This document shows, piece after piece, positions 1 through 7,755 of a stretch of DNA of 44,609 nt. This stretch comes from Clostridiaceae bacterium (GTDB lineage: Bacteria; Bacillota; Clostridia; Oscillospirales; Acutalibacteraceae). Both the position numbers and the translations under genes were made by a program. Position 1 is the first letter of the stretch. The number at the start of each line of letters is the position of its first letter. The DNA lies in the NCBI GenBank assembly GCA_016293225.1, contig JAEDEQ010000006.1, forward strand, positions 1 to 44,609, given 5' to 3'. The notes under the pieces are model-generated. The model did not search any database and had not been told where the DNA came from. It saw nothing but the letters and a program-made list of their open reading frames with translations.

Positions 1-2750
1 CCCTTATCGACAACGGCCGCCGCGGACGCCCGGTAACGGGCCCGAACAACCGCCCGCTCAAGTCGCTTTCCGATATGCTCAAAGGTAAGCAGGGACGCTT
101 CCGCCAGAACCTTCTCGGTAAACGTGTTGACTATTCGGGCCGTTCGGTTATCGTTGTCGGACCGGAGCTTAAAATTTATCAGTGCGGTCTTCCGAAGGAA
201 ATGGCTCTTGAGCTTTTCAAGCCGTTTGTTATGAAGCGCCTTGTTGAAACAGGCGTTGCAACACACATCAAGACCGCAAGGAAAACCGTTGACCGCCAGG
301 AAAAGTGCGTTTGGGACGCCCTTGAGATCGTTATCAAGGATCACCCCGTAATGCTCAACCGTGCGCCGACTCTTCACAGACTCGGAATCCAGGCGTTTGA
401 GCCTGTGCTTGTTGAGGGTAAGGCTATTAAGCTTCATCCCCTTGTCTGCACCGCATTCAACGCCGACTTCGACGGTGACCAGATGGCTGTTCACGTTCCC
501 CTTTCCGCAGAGGCTCAGGCTGAGGCTCGCTTCCTCATGCTCTCCTCGGGCAACCTGCTCAAGCCCTCGGACGGAAAGCCCGTTACCGTTCCCACTCAGG
601 ACATGGTTCTCGGCTCATACTATCTTACCCTTGTTAAGCCCGGCGCAAAGGGCGAGGGCAAAGCCTTCCGCGACGTCAACGAGGCTCAGATGGCTTATGA
701 CGAAAAGGTCATTGATCTGCACGCGCTTATTAAAATCAGAATGGAAAAGGAGATTGACGGCAAGAAGGTTTCAAAGCTTGTTGAAACCACTCTCGGCAAG
801 GTAATCTTCAACAATCCCGTTCCGCAGGATCTCGGCTTTATTGACCGTTCCGATCCGGAAAATCTTTTCCGCCTTGAAGTTGAGTCTCTTGTTAACAAGA
901 AGATGCTCGGAAAGATCATTGATAAGTGCATCCGTGTCCACGGTGTTGCAAAAACCGCTGAAGTTCTTGATAACATCAAGAATCAGGGCTATAAATACTC
1001 AACCAAGAGCGGTATCACCGTTGCCGTCTGCGACGCCACCATTCCGGAAACGAAAAAGGATATCCTTGCCGAAACCGAGGCTATCGTTGACGAGGTCAAC
1101 AGGAAATATAACAGGGGTCTTCTCAGCAACTCCGACCGTTCAAGGCAGGTTCTCAAGGCCTGGGACGTCTGCACAAGCCGCGTTGCGCAAGCCCTTACCA
1201 CGAACTTTGATAAATTCAACCCAATCTATATGATGCTCGACTCCGGCGCCCGCGGTTCGGAAAGTCAGCTGCGTCAGCTTGCCGGAATGCGCGGTCTTAT
1301 TGCAAACACTGCCGGTAAGACCATTGAGGTTCCCATCAGAGCAAACTACCGCGAAGGACTTAACGTTCAGGAATACTTCATCTCCTCGCGCGGCGCCCGT
1401 AAAGGTCTTGCCGATACCGCGCTGCGTACCGCCGACTCCGGTTACCTTACCCGCCGCCTTGTTGATGTTTCGCAGGACGTTATTATCCGTGAGGAGGACT
1501 GCGGCTGCACAGAGGGTCTTGAGGTTTACGACATCATGGACGGCAACCGTGTTCTTGAGCCGCTTACAGAAAGGCTCAAGGGTCGTTTCCTGCTCAACAA
1601 CCTTGTTGATGAGGAAAGCGGCGAGGTCATTATGGATAACGACCATATGCTCACCGAAGCCGACGCGGACAAGGTTGACGCATACCTCACCGCAAAATAT
1701 AACAAAGCCATTGAGGGCGGCATGAGCAAGGAGGAAGCCGCGCCGATACGCCATATTACCATCCGTTCGCTCCTCACCTGCTGCTCGGATCACGGCGCCT
1801 GCATCAAGTGCTACGGCTCCGACCTTGCAACAGGAAAAGCCGTCACCATCGGCGAGGCAGTCGGCATTATTGCCGCTCAGTCAATCGGTGAACCGGGTAC
1901 TCAGCTCACCATGAGAACCTTCCACACCGGCGGCGTTGCTTCCGGTTCGGATATCACACAGGGTCTTCCCCGCGTTGAAGAGCTCTTTGAAGCCAGAAAG
2001 CCGAAGACTCTTGCAATGATAAGCGAGATTGACGGCGTTGTTTCCTTTGAAACAATCAAGAAAAATCCGCACATTGTTGTTACCAACGAGGAGACCGGAG
2101 AAAGGAAGGAGTATTTCCTCACCTTCGGCGCAAGAGCAAGAGTCTCCGAGGGTCAGCACGTTACAGTCGGCGAAACGCTCACCGAGGGTTCCGTTGATCT
2201 TCGTGACGTTCTCAACGTTCTCGGCGTCAGCGCCGTTCACGACTATCTTATCAGCCAGGTTCAGTGCACATACCGTACTCAGGGTGTTGATATCAATGAT
2301 AAGCACATTGAGGTCATTGCACGCCAGATGATGAAGAAAGTCAAGATTGAAGATCCCGGCGATACCGACTTCCTGCCCGGCGCAATTGTTGACAAGCGCG
2401 ACGTTAAAAAAGCCAACGCCGCCGCAAGAGCAAAGGCCGAGGAAAACGGCGTTGAAGCGCGCGAGGCAACCGTTACTCCGGTGCTCATGGGTATCACCAA
2501 GGCTTCGCTTGCAACCGATTCGTTCCTTTCCGCAGCGTCGTTCCAGGAAACAACAAGGGTTCTCACGGACGCCGCCATCAAGGGCAAGGTCGATCCGCTG
2601 CTCGGACTCAAGGAGAACGTCATTATCGGCAAGCTGCTTCCGTCGGGTACCGGCATGAAGTGCTACAGCGATGTTGAAGTTGTTGACAAGTCTGAACCGA
2701 GAGAGATGGAGCTCATCTTCTCAAACGCATTGGGCAGCGATAACAAATAA
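1..2750 (+). CDS. rpoC: RNA polymerase beta' subunit, 5' end cut by window edge
   Basis: Catalytic beta' subunit of RNA polymerase. The reading frame is open from base 3, upstream of the first ATG at 75, so the gene is truncated only by the window edge and lacks roughly the first 300 residues of the family. Visible hallmarks are the catalytic magnesium loop NADFDGDQMAVHVPLS (near bases 450-497), the bridge-helix and trigger-loop regions (GARGSESQLRQLAGMRG, and IGEPGTQLTMRTFHTGG near 1880-1935), and the second zinc-binding cysteine cluster (CGCTEGLEVYD near 1500, CCSDHGACIKCYG near 1780-1815). It ends in the acidic tail typical of Firmicutes. Its last 26 codons, through the stop, recur at 4832-4912 behind an inserted AT-rich module. 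A terminator follows at 2758-2796. rpoB should lie upstream of the window. Confidence 0.98.
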   Translation, partial: LIDNGRRGRPVTGPNNRPLKSLSDMLKGKQGRFRQNLLGKRVDYSGRSVIVVGPELKIYQCGLPKEMALELFKPFVMKRLVETGVATHIKTARKTVDRQEKCVWDALEIVIKDHPVMLNRAPTLHRLGIQAFEPVLVEGKAIKLHPLVCTAFNADFDGDQMAVHVPLSAEAQAEARFLMLSSGNLLKPSDGKPVTVPTQDMVLGSYYLTLVKPGAKGEGKAFRDVNEAQMAYDEKVIDLHALIKIRMEKEIDGKKVSKLVETTLGKVIFNNPVPQDLGFIDRSDPENLFRLEVESLVNKKMLGKIIDKCIRVHGVAKTAEVLDNIKNQGYKYSTKSGITVAVCDATIPETKKDILAETEAIVDEVNRKYNRGLLSNSDRSRQVLKAWDVCTSRVAQALTTNFDKFNPIYMMLDSGARGSESQLRQLAGMRGLIANTAGKTIEVPIRANYREGLNVQEYFISSRGARKGLADTALRTADSGYLTRRLVDVSQDVIIREEDCGCTEGLEVYDIMDGNRVLEPLTERLKGRFLLNNLVDEESGEVIMDNDHMLTEADADKVDAYLTAKYNKAIEGGMSKEEAAPIRHITIRSLLTCCSDHGACIKCYGSDLATGKAVTIGEAVGIIAAQSIGEPGTQLTMRTFHTGGVASGSDITQGLPRVEELFEARKPKTLAMISEIDGVVSFETIKKNPHIVVTNEETGERKEYFLTFGARARVSEGQHVTVGETLTEGSVDLRDVLNVLGVSAVHDYLISQVQCTYRTQGVDINDKHIEVIARQMMKKVKIEDPGDTDFLPGAIVDKRDVKKANAAARAKAEENGVEAREATVTPVLMGITKASLATDSFLSAASFQETTRVLTDAAIKGKVDPLLGLKENVIIGKLLPSGTGMKCYSDVEVVDKSEPREMELIFSNALGSDNK

Positions 2751-2753
2751 TAA
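2673..2753 (+). repeat. Copy 1 of rpoC 3'-end direct repeat (functional gene end)
   Basis: These 81 bases, the last 25 sense codons of rpoC plus the stop and three bases, recur at 4832-4912 with 79 of 81 bases identical. The two differences (2702 A versus 4861 G; 2711 G versus 4870 A) are both synonymous third-codon positions of rpoC. The two copies bracket the AT-rich sigma-factor module as a long direct repeat. Confidence 0.93.
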
Positions 2754-2757
2754 TACG

Positions 2758-2796
2758 ATAAGCCGTTATTCAAATCGGGTAACGGCTTATTTTTTT
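2758..2796 (+). terminator. Rho-independent terminator of rpoC
   Basis: An 11-bp perfect stem, ATAAGCCGTTA (2758-2768) with TAACGGCTTAT (2780-2790), is followed by a run of T. It starts 8 bases after the rpoC stop. It separates the rpo operon from the sigma-factor module, which therefore probably has its own promoter. Confidence 0.9.
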
Positions 2797-2806
2797 ATAA
2801 CTCTTT

Positions 2807-2838
2807 TGTGACTTTTTCCTGTTTTAAAATGTTTTATT
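2807..2838 (+). promoter_or_regulatory. Possible ECF-type promoter of the sigma-factor module
   Basis: TGTGAC followed by a T-run (2807-2817) and, about 18 bases on, TGTTTTAT (2830-2837) resemble the TGTaAC...CGT-type elements used by some Firmicutes ECF sigma factors. No good housekeeping -35/-10 pair was found before 2917. Autoregulation by the sigma factor at 3636 is an inference from this resemblance and the gene order. Confidence 0.3.
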
Positions 2839-2916
2839 TATGAGGGAAATAATAGAAGTACTGAAGCCCTATAAACAAACAAGTACTACATCAAAAAGAA
2901 AAAGGAGTAATAGGTT

Positions 2917-3609
2917 ATGAAAAAGTTTAGAAACATTATTGCACTTACCCTCGTTTTAGCTATGCTATTTGGCTTTACTGCATCGGCAACCGTGATTTCA
3001 TCAGCAAATTCTGTTGTGAATAATGATAAATATGAATACCCGATAACACCTCAAAAGACACCGGAGATATGGAGAAGCTTCAGCACACATCAGGAAATGC
3101 TTGAAGCCTGTGAGATTCCAAAAGATACGCTTGAAGCAATGTCAACAAAAAGTCTTTTGCTTGCCTGCCTTGAATATCCGCTTGCCGGTGACGCCCTTTG
3201 CTATGACAACGTCTACGCAGGCTTTGAAAGCGTCATGAATAACAGCAACGCGCTCACAGAACTGTTTTCAAGAGCGGATTTTTCAGATGCTTTGGCTTCG
3301 CTTTTTGAAACAACAACAGCCGTAAATCTGAAAAACAACACCACAGGTTTTGAATGTATCACACAGTTTCTCAGTCTTATAACAGCACATTCCGTCAAAA
3401 ACGACTTGATAAGCCAAAACGATGAAAAAAGAATTATTGACAACATAGATGCTTTTGTAAAAGGCTTGTCAAATGACAACCTTTCAGCGAGCATCAGAAG
3501 TATTATGGCAGCTGATAATTATAATTCTAAAGCAAGTTATATTACTTTAAATGGCAACCGGAACTTTATTGCAGCAAAAAGAAAAATATCACTCAACTAT
3601 AAAGTTTAA
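2917..3609 (+). CDS. Secreted protein of unknown function, first gene of sigma-factor module
   Basis: A 230-residue protein of no family I recognise. It starts with a clear Sec signal peptide (MKKFRNIIALTLVLAMLFGF, cleavage probably after TASA at residues 22-25), and the mature part is mixed helical with no cysteine pattern or enzyme motif that I can identify. An AGGAG site lies 9 bases before the ATG. It sits 26 bases upstream of the ECF sigma gene in the same direction, so it is probably co-transcribed and may be the sensed, effector or accessory component of that signalling pair. Base composition is markedly more AT-rich than rpoC, in common with the two genes after it. This fits the view that the three genes arrived together. 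Confidence 0.8.
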   Translation: MKKFRNIIALTLVLAMLFGFTASATVISSANSVVNNDKYEYPITPQKTPEIWRSFSTHQEMLEACEIPKDTLEAMSTKSLLLACLEYPLAGDALCYDNVYAGFESVMNNSNALTELFSRADFSDALASLFETTTAVNLKNNTTGFECITQFLSLITAHSVKNDLISQNDEKRIIDNIDAFVKGLSNDNLSASIRSIMAADNYNSKASYITLNGNRNFIAAKRKISLNYKV

Positions 3610-3635
3610 TTTTATTAAAGGGGAGAAAAAGCATC

Positions 3636-4133
3636 TTGAAGTCTAAACAATATGCGGACGAAAGACAGCTAAAGTTAAAAACTGCATTTGAAACATATTG
3701 TGATATGGTTTTTCGTCTGGCGCTTTCACGAACGAGGAATCAAACATATGCAGATGATATTTTAGGTGAGGTATTTTTAAAGCTTACCGAAAACATCGGA
3801 AAATTGAAAAGCAACGAACACATAAAAGCATGGCTTATCAGAGTCACCATCAACTGCTCTAATAATTACCTGAAAAAAATCTGCCGAGAAAATGCTTTTC
3901 CGAATGAAGACATTCCGGTATTTGATGACCCGGAATTCGGAGAAGTTTATTATGCTGTTCTTGCATTGCCAGAAAACTACCGAACAGCAATTCATCTTTA
4001 TTATTATGAAGATTTAACGATAAAAGATATTTCTATCATTTTAAATCAAAGCGAATCTGCAACAAAAATGCAACTAAAAAGGGCAAAAGAAAAACTGAAA
4101 AGTATATTAGGAGATAATTACAATGTTTGCTAA
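3636..4133 (+). CDS. ECF-type RNA polymerase sigma factor
   Basis: A 165-residue sigma-70-like factor with only regions 2 and 4. Region 2 covers about residues 14-75 (YCDMVFRLALSRTRNQTYAD followed by HIKAWLIRVTINCSNNYLK). Region 4 covers about 110-160 (LPENYRTAIHLYYYEDLTI, then the helix-turn-helix ISIILNQSESATKMQLKRAK). The start is TTG at 3636, chosen because AAAGGGGAGA lies 8 bases before it and the ORF fits the family length. The last 11 bases overlap the next gene, a membrane protein with anti-sigma architecture, which implies coupled translation of the pair. Such pairs normally respond to envelope stress or an extracellular signal; the signal here is unknown. Confidence 0.92.
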   Translation: MKSKQYADERQLKLKTAFETYCDMVFRLALSRTRNQTYADDILGEVFLKLTENIGKLKSNEHIKAWLIRVTINCSNNYLKKICRENAFPNEDIPVFDDPEFGEVYYAVLALPENYRTAIHLYYYEDLTIKDISIILNQSESATKMQLKRAKEKLKSILGDNYNVC

Positions 4134-4836
4134 AAAATATAAAAAAGCAAATGACAGCATTTGCATAAGTGATGTGCGAAGAGAAGAACTTCTTTCAATT
4201 ATCAGAAATGAATCCACTGAAAGGGAGCGAAAAAGGAATTTGCATATCGCAAAGCTGTTAATAGCAGGCTTTGTGATTATTTTTGTAACCTGTTGTTCAA
4301 TTGTAATAGCAGACAAAATCAGAACAGTAAAAGTTGACGAATCAACAAATGAAGACAGTTCTTTTCAAAATGAAATGTTTTTCAATAAAATTCCGCTTCT
4401 CAGCAATGAAATAAACAGTGATGTACAATTTAATGTTGCCGGTGAAGGCGAGTACAAAAGAAGTGAGCTTCCGTCATTCTTGTCTGATGTTTTGCCCGTT
4501 TTTCCGGAAAACTATGCTAAAACCGAAGAGTTGTTTGATGCTTATTACAGTAAAAATTGGAATGAATTCTATATAAATACAACGACAAAATTAGGCGATA
4601 AATCTGTTTCGGTTTATGCCGAGCGTAAAGGAAAAACCGCCGATGTGATTCCGCAGAACTGGGTCAGCTGTGATCTGGACAATTTAAAATACGATGTTTA
4701 TTTTGCGGCGGATTCAAAAAATGTTTTTTCAGCAAATTACATTGCCGATGACGGGATATTGATAGGTATAACGACGGATGAGCTTGAGAGAAGTGAGTTT
4801 GTTGAACTTATTAAAAAATGCCTGAAAGCGAGTTGA
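4123..4836 (+). CDS. Membrane-anchored anti-sigma-factor-like protein
   Basis: A 237-residue single-pass membrane protein. A charged N-terminal segment of about 42 residues (cytoplasmic, where an anti-sigma domain would sit) is followed by one hydrophobic helix at about 43-66 (LLIAGFVIIFVTCCSIVIA). An extracellular domain of about 165 residues comes next, with the motif SFLSDVLPVFPENY and a beta-rich end that loosely recalls DUF4367-type sensor domains. Translation is coupled to the sigma factor by an 11-base overlap. No HxxxCxxC zinc anti-sigma motif is present, so the anti-sigma assignment rests on position and topology. The TGA stop (4834-4836) lies inside the duplicated rpoC tail, so the repeat abuts the end of this gene exactly. 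Confidence 0.75.
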   Translation: MFAKKYKKANDSICISDVRREELLSIIRNESTERERKRNLHIAKLLIAGFVIIFVTCCSIVIADKIRTVKVDESTNEDSSFQNEMFFNKIPLLSNEINSDVQFNVAGEGEYKRSELPSFLSDVLPVFPENYAKTEELFDAYYSKNWNEFYINTTTKLGDKSVSVYAERKGKTADVIPQNWVSCDLDNLKYDVYFAADSKNVFSANYIADDGILIGITTDELERSEFVELIKKCLKAS

Positions 4837-4912
4837 AGTTGTTGACAAGTCTGAACCGAGGGAGATGGAACTCATCTTCTCAAACGCATTGGGCAGCGAT
4901 AACAAATAATAA
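4832..4912 (+). repeat. Copy 2 of rpoC 3'-end direct repeat (displaced gene tail)
   Basis: This stretch matches 2673-2753 at 79 of 81 bases and still encodes the C-terminal 25 residues of RpoC (from VEVVDKSEPREMEL to the stop) without any start codon or ribosome site. Weak similarity continues a few bases further left (AGCGA, with one base missing relative to rpoC). It is best read as the original rpoC end, displaced by 2159 bases when the preceding module was inserted, or as a second end brought in with it. Confidence 0.93.
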
Positions 4913-4951
4913 ACCTGACGGTTTGTTGAATTAAAAAGCAAACTAAAAAAT

Positions 4952-5008
4952 AAGCTATAAATTACAAAGAGCAAGCATGTACGCTTCCCGTAATTTATAG
5001 CTTTTCTT
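4952..5008. terminator. Bidirectional terminator between sigma module and TetR gene
   Basis: A 14-bp perfect stem, AAGCTATAAATTAC (4952-4965) with GTAATTTATAGCTT (4990-5003), has a T-rich tail on the plus strand (TTTTCTTTATT) and TTATTTTTTAG on the minus strand. It serves the plus-strand module and the convergent TetR gene. Confidence 0.82.
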
Positions 5009-5032
5009 TATTGATAATAATTATATAAGCCG

Positions 5033-5686
5033 CTATTCGGCAGAGCTTTGAGCCTCCTGCTGCGGACGGTTACACAGCTGAGAAAAGAGCCGGCTGACAT
5101 CAATTTCTCCGGTTGCAAGGCCCGGAACCTCCTTATACGCCTTACAAAGCGCAAAGCTGATGCCGGAGCCTATTTTCAATATCTCTTTGCTGCTGAAAGG
5201 ACTGCTGCCTGAAACGAGCATTGCCGCAAAGCCTTGGGAAACTATAAGCATATTGAGCAGATAGCTTTTTGCCGAAGCTTCGTCCATTTCATAAAACTTC
5301 ATGACCGACTGCACCACGCGCGGATGCAAATCCCCCGGCAGACTGAAGGAGATGCTCTTGTTATTGCTGCGGCTTGAAAGGAAAAGGAATCTGTAAAGGC
5401 TCGGCTCCTCCCTTGCAAAGCTGATATACCGCTCGCAGAAGCCCAGAAGCGGCACTTTTTCCTCAAGTCCGCTTTCGGCATATTCACGGTAGAACACGCA
5501 GGCCGCTTTGAAAGCCTCGTCCTTGAGCTCGTCCATCGTTTTGAAGCAGGTAAAAATTGGCTTTGTTGAAACTCCGAGGCGCGCTGCAATCTCCCTTGCC
5601 GTGAGCGCGTCCTCTCCGCTTTCACGGATAAGGCCGAAAGCAGCAGAGACTATTTCCTCCCTTGAAAATTTTGCTTTTGGCGGCAC
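5033..5686 (-). CDS. TetR-family transcriptional regulator
   Basis: A 217-residue TetR repressor. The N-terminal three-helix DNA-binding domain spans about residues 6-52 (SREEIVSAAFGLIRESGEDA, then the recognition helix in LGVSTKPIFTCFKTMDEL). The C-terminal ligand and dimer domain is about 150 residues and variable as usual. The start is GTG at 5686, preceded by a strong AGGAGG 7 bases away. It lies 24 bases behind the M23 peptidase gene on the same strand and is likely co-transcribed with it. Its target and ligand cannot be told from sequence. Confidence 0.9.
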   Translation of the reverse strand: MPPKAKFSREEIVSAAFGLIRESGEDALTAREIAARLGVSTKPIFTCFKTMDELKDEAFKAACVFYREYAESGLEEKVPLLGFCERYISFAREEPSLYRFLFLSSRSNNKSISFSLPGDLHPRVVQSVMKFYEMDEASAKSYLLNMLIVSQGFAAMLVSGSSPFSSKEILKIGSGISFALCKAYKEVPGLATGEIDVSRLFSQLCNRPQQEAQSSAE

Positions 5687-5710
5687 GGCGTTCCCTCCTG
5701 TTTGTGCTTA

Positions 5711-7669
5711 TTATGAAATGTATGGCAGCGGGTTAACCTTGCTGCCGTTTTTGAGAATTTCAAAGTGAAGATGCGGACCTGTTGCGTTTCCTGTTGCGCC
5801 GATACGTCCAATCTGCTGACCCTGATAAACCTTCTGACCGGGATAAACGCAGATTGAGCCCCACTGCATATGGGCATAGCGCGTCTGATATCCGTTGCCG
5901 TGGTCAATAACAACCGTGTTTCCGTAGCCGGTTGAGCCTGCATATGCTGTGACAACGGTTCCCGAAGCGGAGGCAACAACCGGTATTCCGGCCGATGGGC
6001 CGCCGCGGACAATGTCAATTCCTCCGTGGTAGCTCCAGCCCGAGATTGAAGCGCTGCGGTAGCCGTAGCCGGAGGAAAGGCTGTAGGCGCCGCGCGTCGG
6101 CCACGCAAAGCCGGAATAATAACCGTAAGACTGATAATAAGAGTAACCCGAGTAACCGCTGTACGGCGACTTTGTTCCAACAAGGGTAATTTCGTTTACG
6201 GGCGCCTTGGTCTGCTTTTCGGAAACAACGGTGGAATACGTCCGCACACCGTTGATATATGTAACAAGGGTGGTTATCTGCTTTTCGCCGTATTGTCCCT
6301 GCCGGCTAATCTTTTTGGTACCCTTGAGCATTGAAGAGCTCTCTTGCGTAACCTTTTCATATGGTATTTTCCGAACGGAGGTTTCGGCCTTCATAACCTT
6401 GACCCTGACGTAATCGCTCTGCGCTCGGACAAGGAGCCTTGTGTTGCGTTTGAGCTTTTTTGAAAAATTCACGCCGGGATTGAGCGCGTAAAGCTTTCCG
6501 AGCGAAAGGCTGTGGCGCTTTGCAACCGAAGAAGCGGTATCGCCTTTTTTGACTTTGTAATACTTGGCGCTCGTTTCAGGGCGGCTGAGGGTTGTTTTTA
6601 GCTTGTAGGAGTCCCAGATGGTCTTTTCGTTATCGGGATAAAGCCCCTGAACATAATCTATCTCCTCAACAAAAGCAACAACGCAATCGCTGTCCGCAGT
6701 CTTTTTGACCGGAGCTATAATCGAATCAAAAACCGAGGCGGCGTCCGCTTCGTTTCTGACCGCGCAGAGAAATTCTCCGTCGATATAAATTCCGCACGCC
6801 CTCACAAGCGCCGAACCGGAGGCGGAAAGCAGCTTTTCGCAAATCATGCTGCTGTTTGAAAGCTCGCCTGCGCCAACCTTTTTGAGGGTATATAACGGCT
6901 CGGCGGAAATCGGCGCAAAGGAGGAGCCGCTTTCACCGATATCGTCCGGAAGCATTTCAAGCGCAAGAGCCTTTGCTTCTTCAAAGGTATCCTCCTGCTC
7001 GATATATCCGAGATGCTCGCCGCCGAGGGTAACGTCAAGAGCAAGCACGCTTCGGCGGCTGTCCGAAAGCGTTAAAGCAAGAACAATGCACGCAAAAACG
7101 GGAAACGCAGTGTTAAAAAGCGTTTTCCAAATCTTGTCGTGCCGCGTGAATGAAAGCAGAAAATACTTTGCAAGCGCACGAAGCAGCGACGCCCTTGCTT
7201 TTTCGTTCTGCGTCCTTGCGCCCCTTTTGATTGCGGAAAGCTCCTCCCTTATCGAGCGCAGCTCATTTACGAAGCCGCCCGGGGCGTTGACGAAAAAGAG
7301 GCGAAGATGCGCGAGAGCCCTTTTTGCGCCCTTGAAAAGCATTGCAAACGGAAAAGCAAAAATGAAGCCGAACTTTGAAACAAAGGAGGTCACAAGCCTT
7401 ATTGTGCTTTCGCCCACAGCTTCGGTGAACATTGCAATAAATGAAAGAACCTGAAAGACGTTTATCTTCCGGTGCGCTTTTCCCTGCTTTGCCGCGACCG
7501 GCTCGGCAAGTACGGGTGAAAGACCGATGTCATACTCAATGGGAATGATAACATCGCAATCGAAATTTTCGTCAAATTCGGGGTAGCCGATGTCGTCGTC
7601 CTCAAAAAAGCTTTCGTCAAACAAAAGGTTTTCATCGGCGTCCTGCGGCCTTTTTCCGTCCGGACTCAT
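5711..7669 (-). CDS. Membrane-anchored M23 metallopeptidase with LysM and G5 domains
   Basis: A 652-residue cell-wall enzyme. An acidic N-terminal region and hydrophobic stretches (about 72-112, and a clear membrane helix at about 187-201) place the rest outside the cell. A LysM peptidoglycan-binding motif (about 370-414, YYKVKKGDTASSVAKRHSLS), a G5 domain (about 420-498) and a Tyr/Ser/Gly-rich linker (500-520) lead to a C-terminal M23 (lysostaphin-like) endopeptidase domain (about 548-640). Zinc-ligand motifs are intact: H548 and D552 in HGGID, and HLH at 633-635. The enzyme should cut peptide cross-bridges or stems in peptidoglycan. GAGGTG precedes the ATG. The same order LysM-G5-M23 is common in Clostridia, where it is often tied to wall remodelling or sporulation. 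Confidence 0.93.
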   Translation of the reverse strand: MSPDGKRPQDADENLLFDESFFEDDDIGYPEFDENFDCDVIIPIEYDIGLSPVLAEPVAAKQGKAHRKINVFQVLSFIAMFTEAVGESTIRLVTSFVSKFGFIFAFPFAMLFKGAKRALAHLRLFFVNAPGGFVNELRSIREELSAIKRGARTQNEKARASLLRALAKYFLLSFTRHDKIWKTLFNTAFPVFACIVLALTLSDSRRSVLALDVTLGGEHLGYIEQEDTFEEAKALALEMLPDDIGESGSSFAPISAEPLYTLKKVGAGELSNSSMICEKLLSASGSALVRACGIYIDGEFLCAVRNEADAASVFDSIIAPVKKTADSDCVVAFVEEIDYVQGLYPDNEKTIWDSYKLKTTLSRPETSAKYYKVKKGDTASSVAKRHSLSLGKLYALNPGVNFSKKLKRNTRLLVRAQSDYVRVKVMKAETSVRKIPYEKVTQESSSMLKGTKKISRQGQYGEKQITTLVTYINGVRTYSTVVSEKQTKAPVNEITLVGTKSPYSGYSGYSYYQSYGYYSGFAWPTRGAYSLSSGYGYRSASISGWSYHGGIDIVRGGPSAGIPVVASASGTVVTAYAGSTGYGNTVVIDHGNGYQTRYAHMQWGSICVYPGQKVYQGQQIGRIGATGNATGPHLHFEILKNGSKVNPLPYIS

Positions 7670-7706
7670 TGCTTCACCTCGCTTCGCTCAGAATACATAA
7701 CAAGTT

Positions 7707-7735
7707 ATTTTATCACATCTTTAAGCTTTTTGCAA
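7707..7735 (-). promoter_or_regulatory. Promoter of the M23 peptidase gene
   Basis: On the minus strand TTGCAA (7735-7730), a 17-base spacer and TAAAAT (7712-7707) form a good housekeeping promoter 38 bases ahead of the ATG at 7669. Confidence 0.6.
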
Positions 7736-7755
7736 ATCTGTCAGCCGATACTTTG

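Noticed and set aside
1140..1793. 217-residue minus-strand frame inside rpoC
   Set aside because: It is fully antisense to a highly conserved gene, has no ribosome site and its translation mirrors rpoC codon bias.
2751..4912. A complete mobile element with integrase between the rpoC tails
   Set aside because: No integrase, recombinase or transposase is encoded in any frame of the interval; only the repeat structure and composition support insertion.
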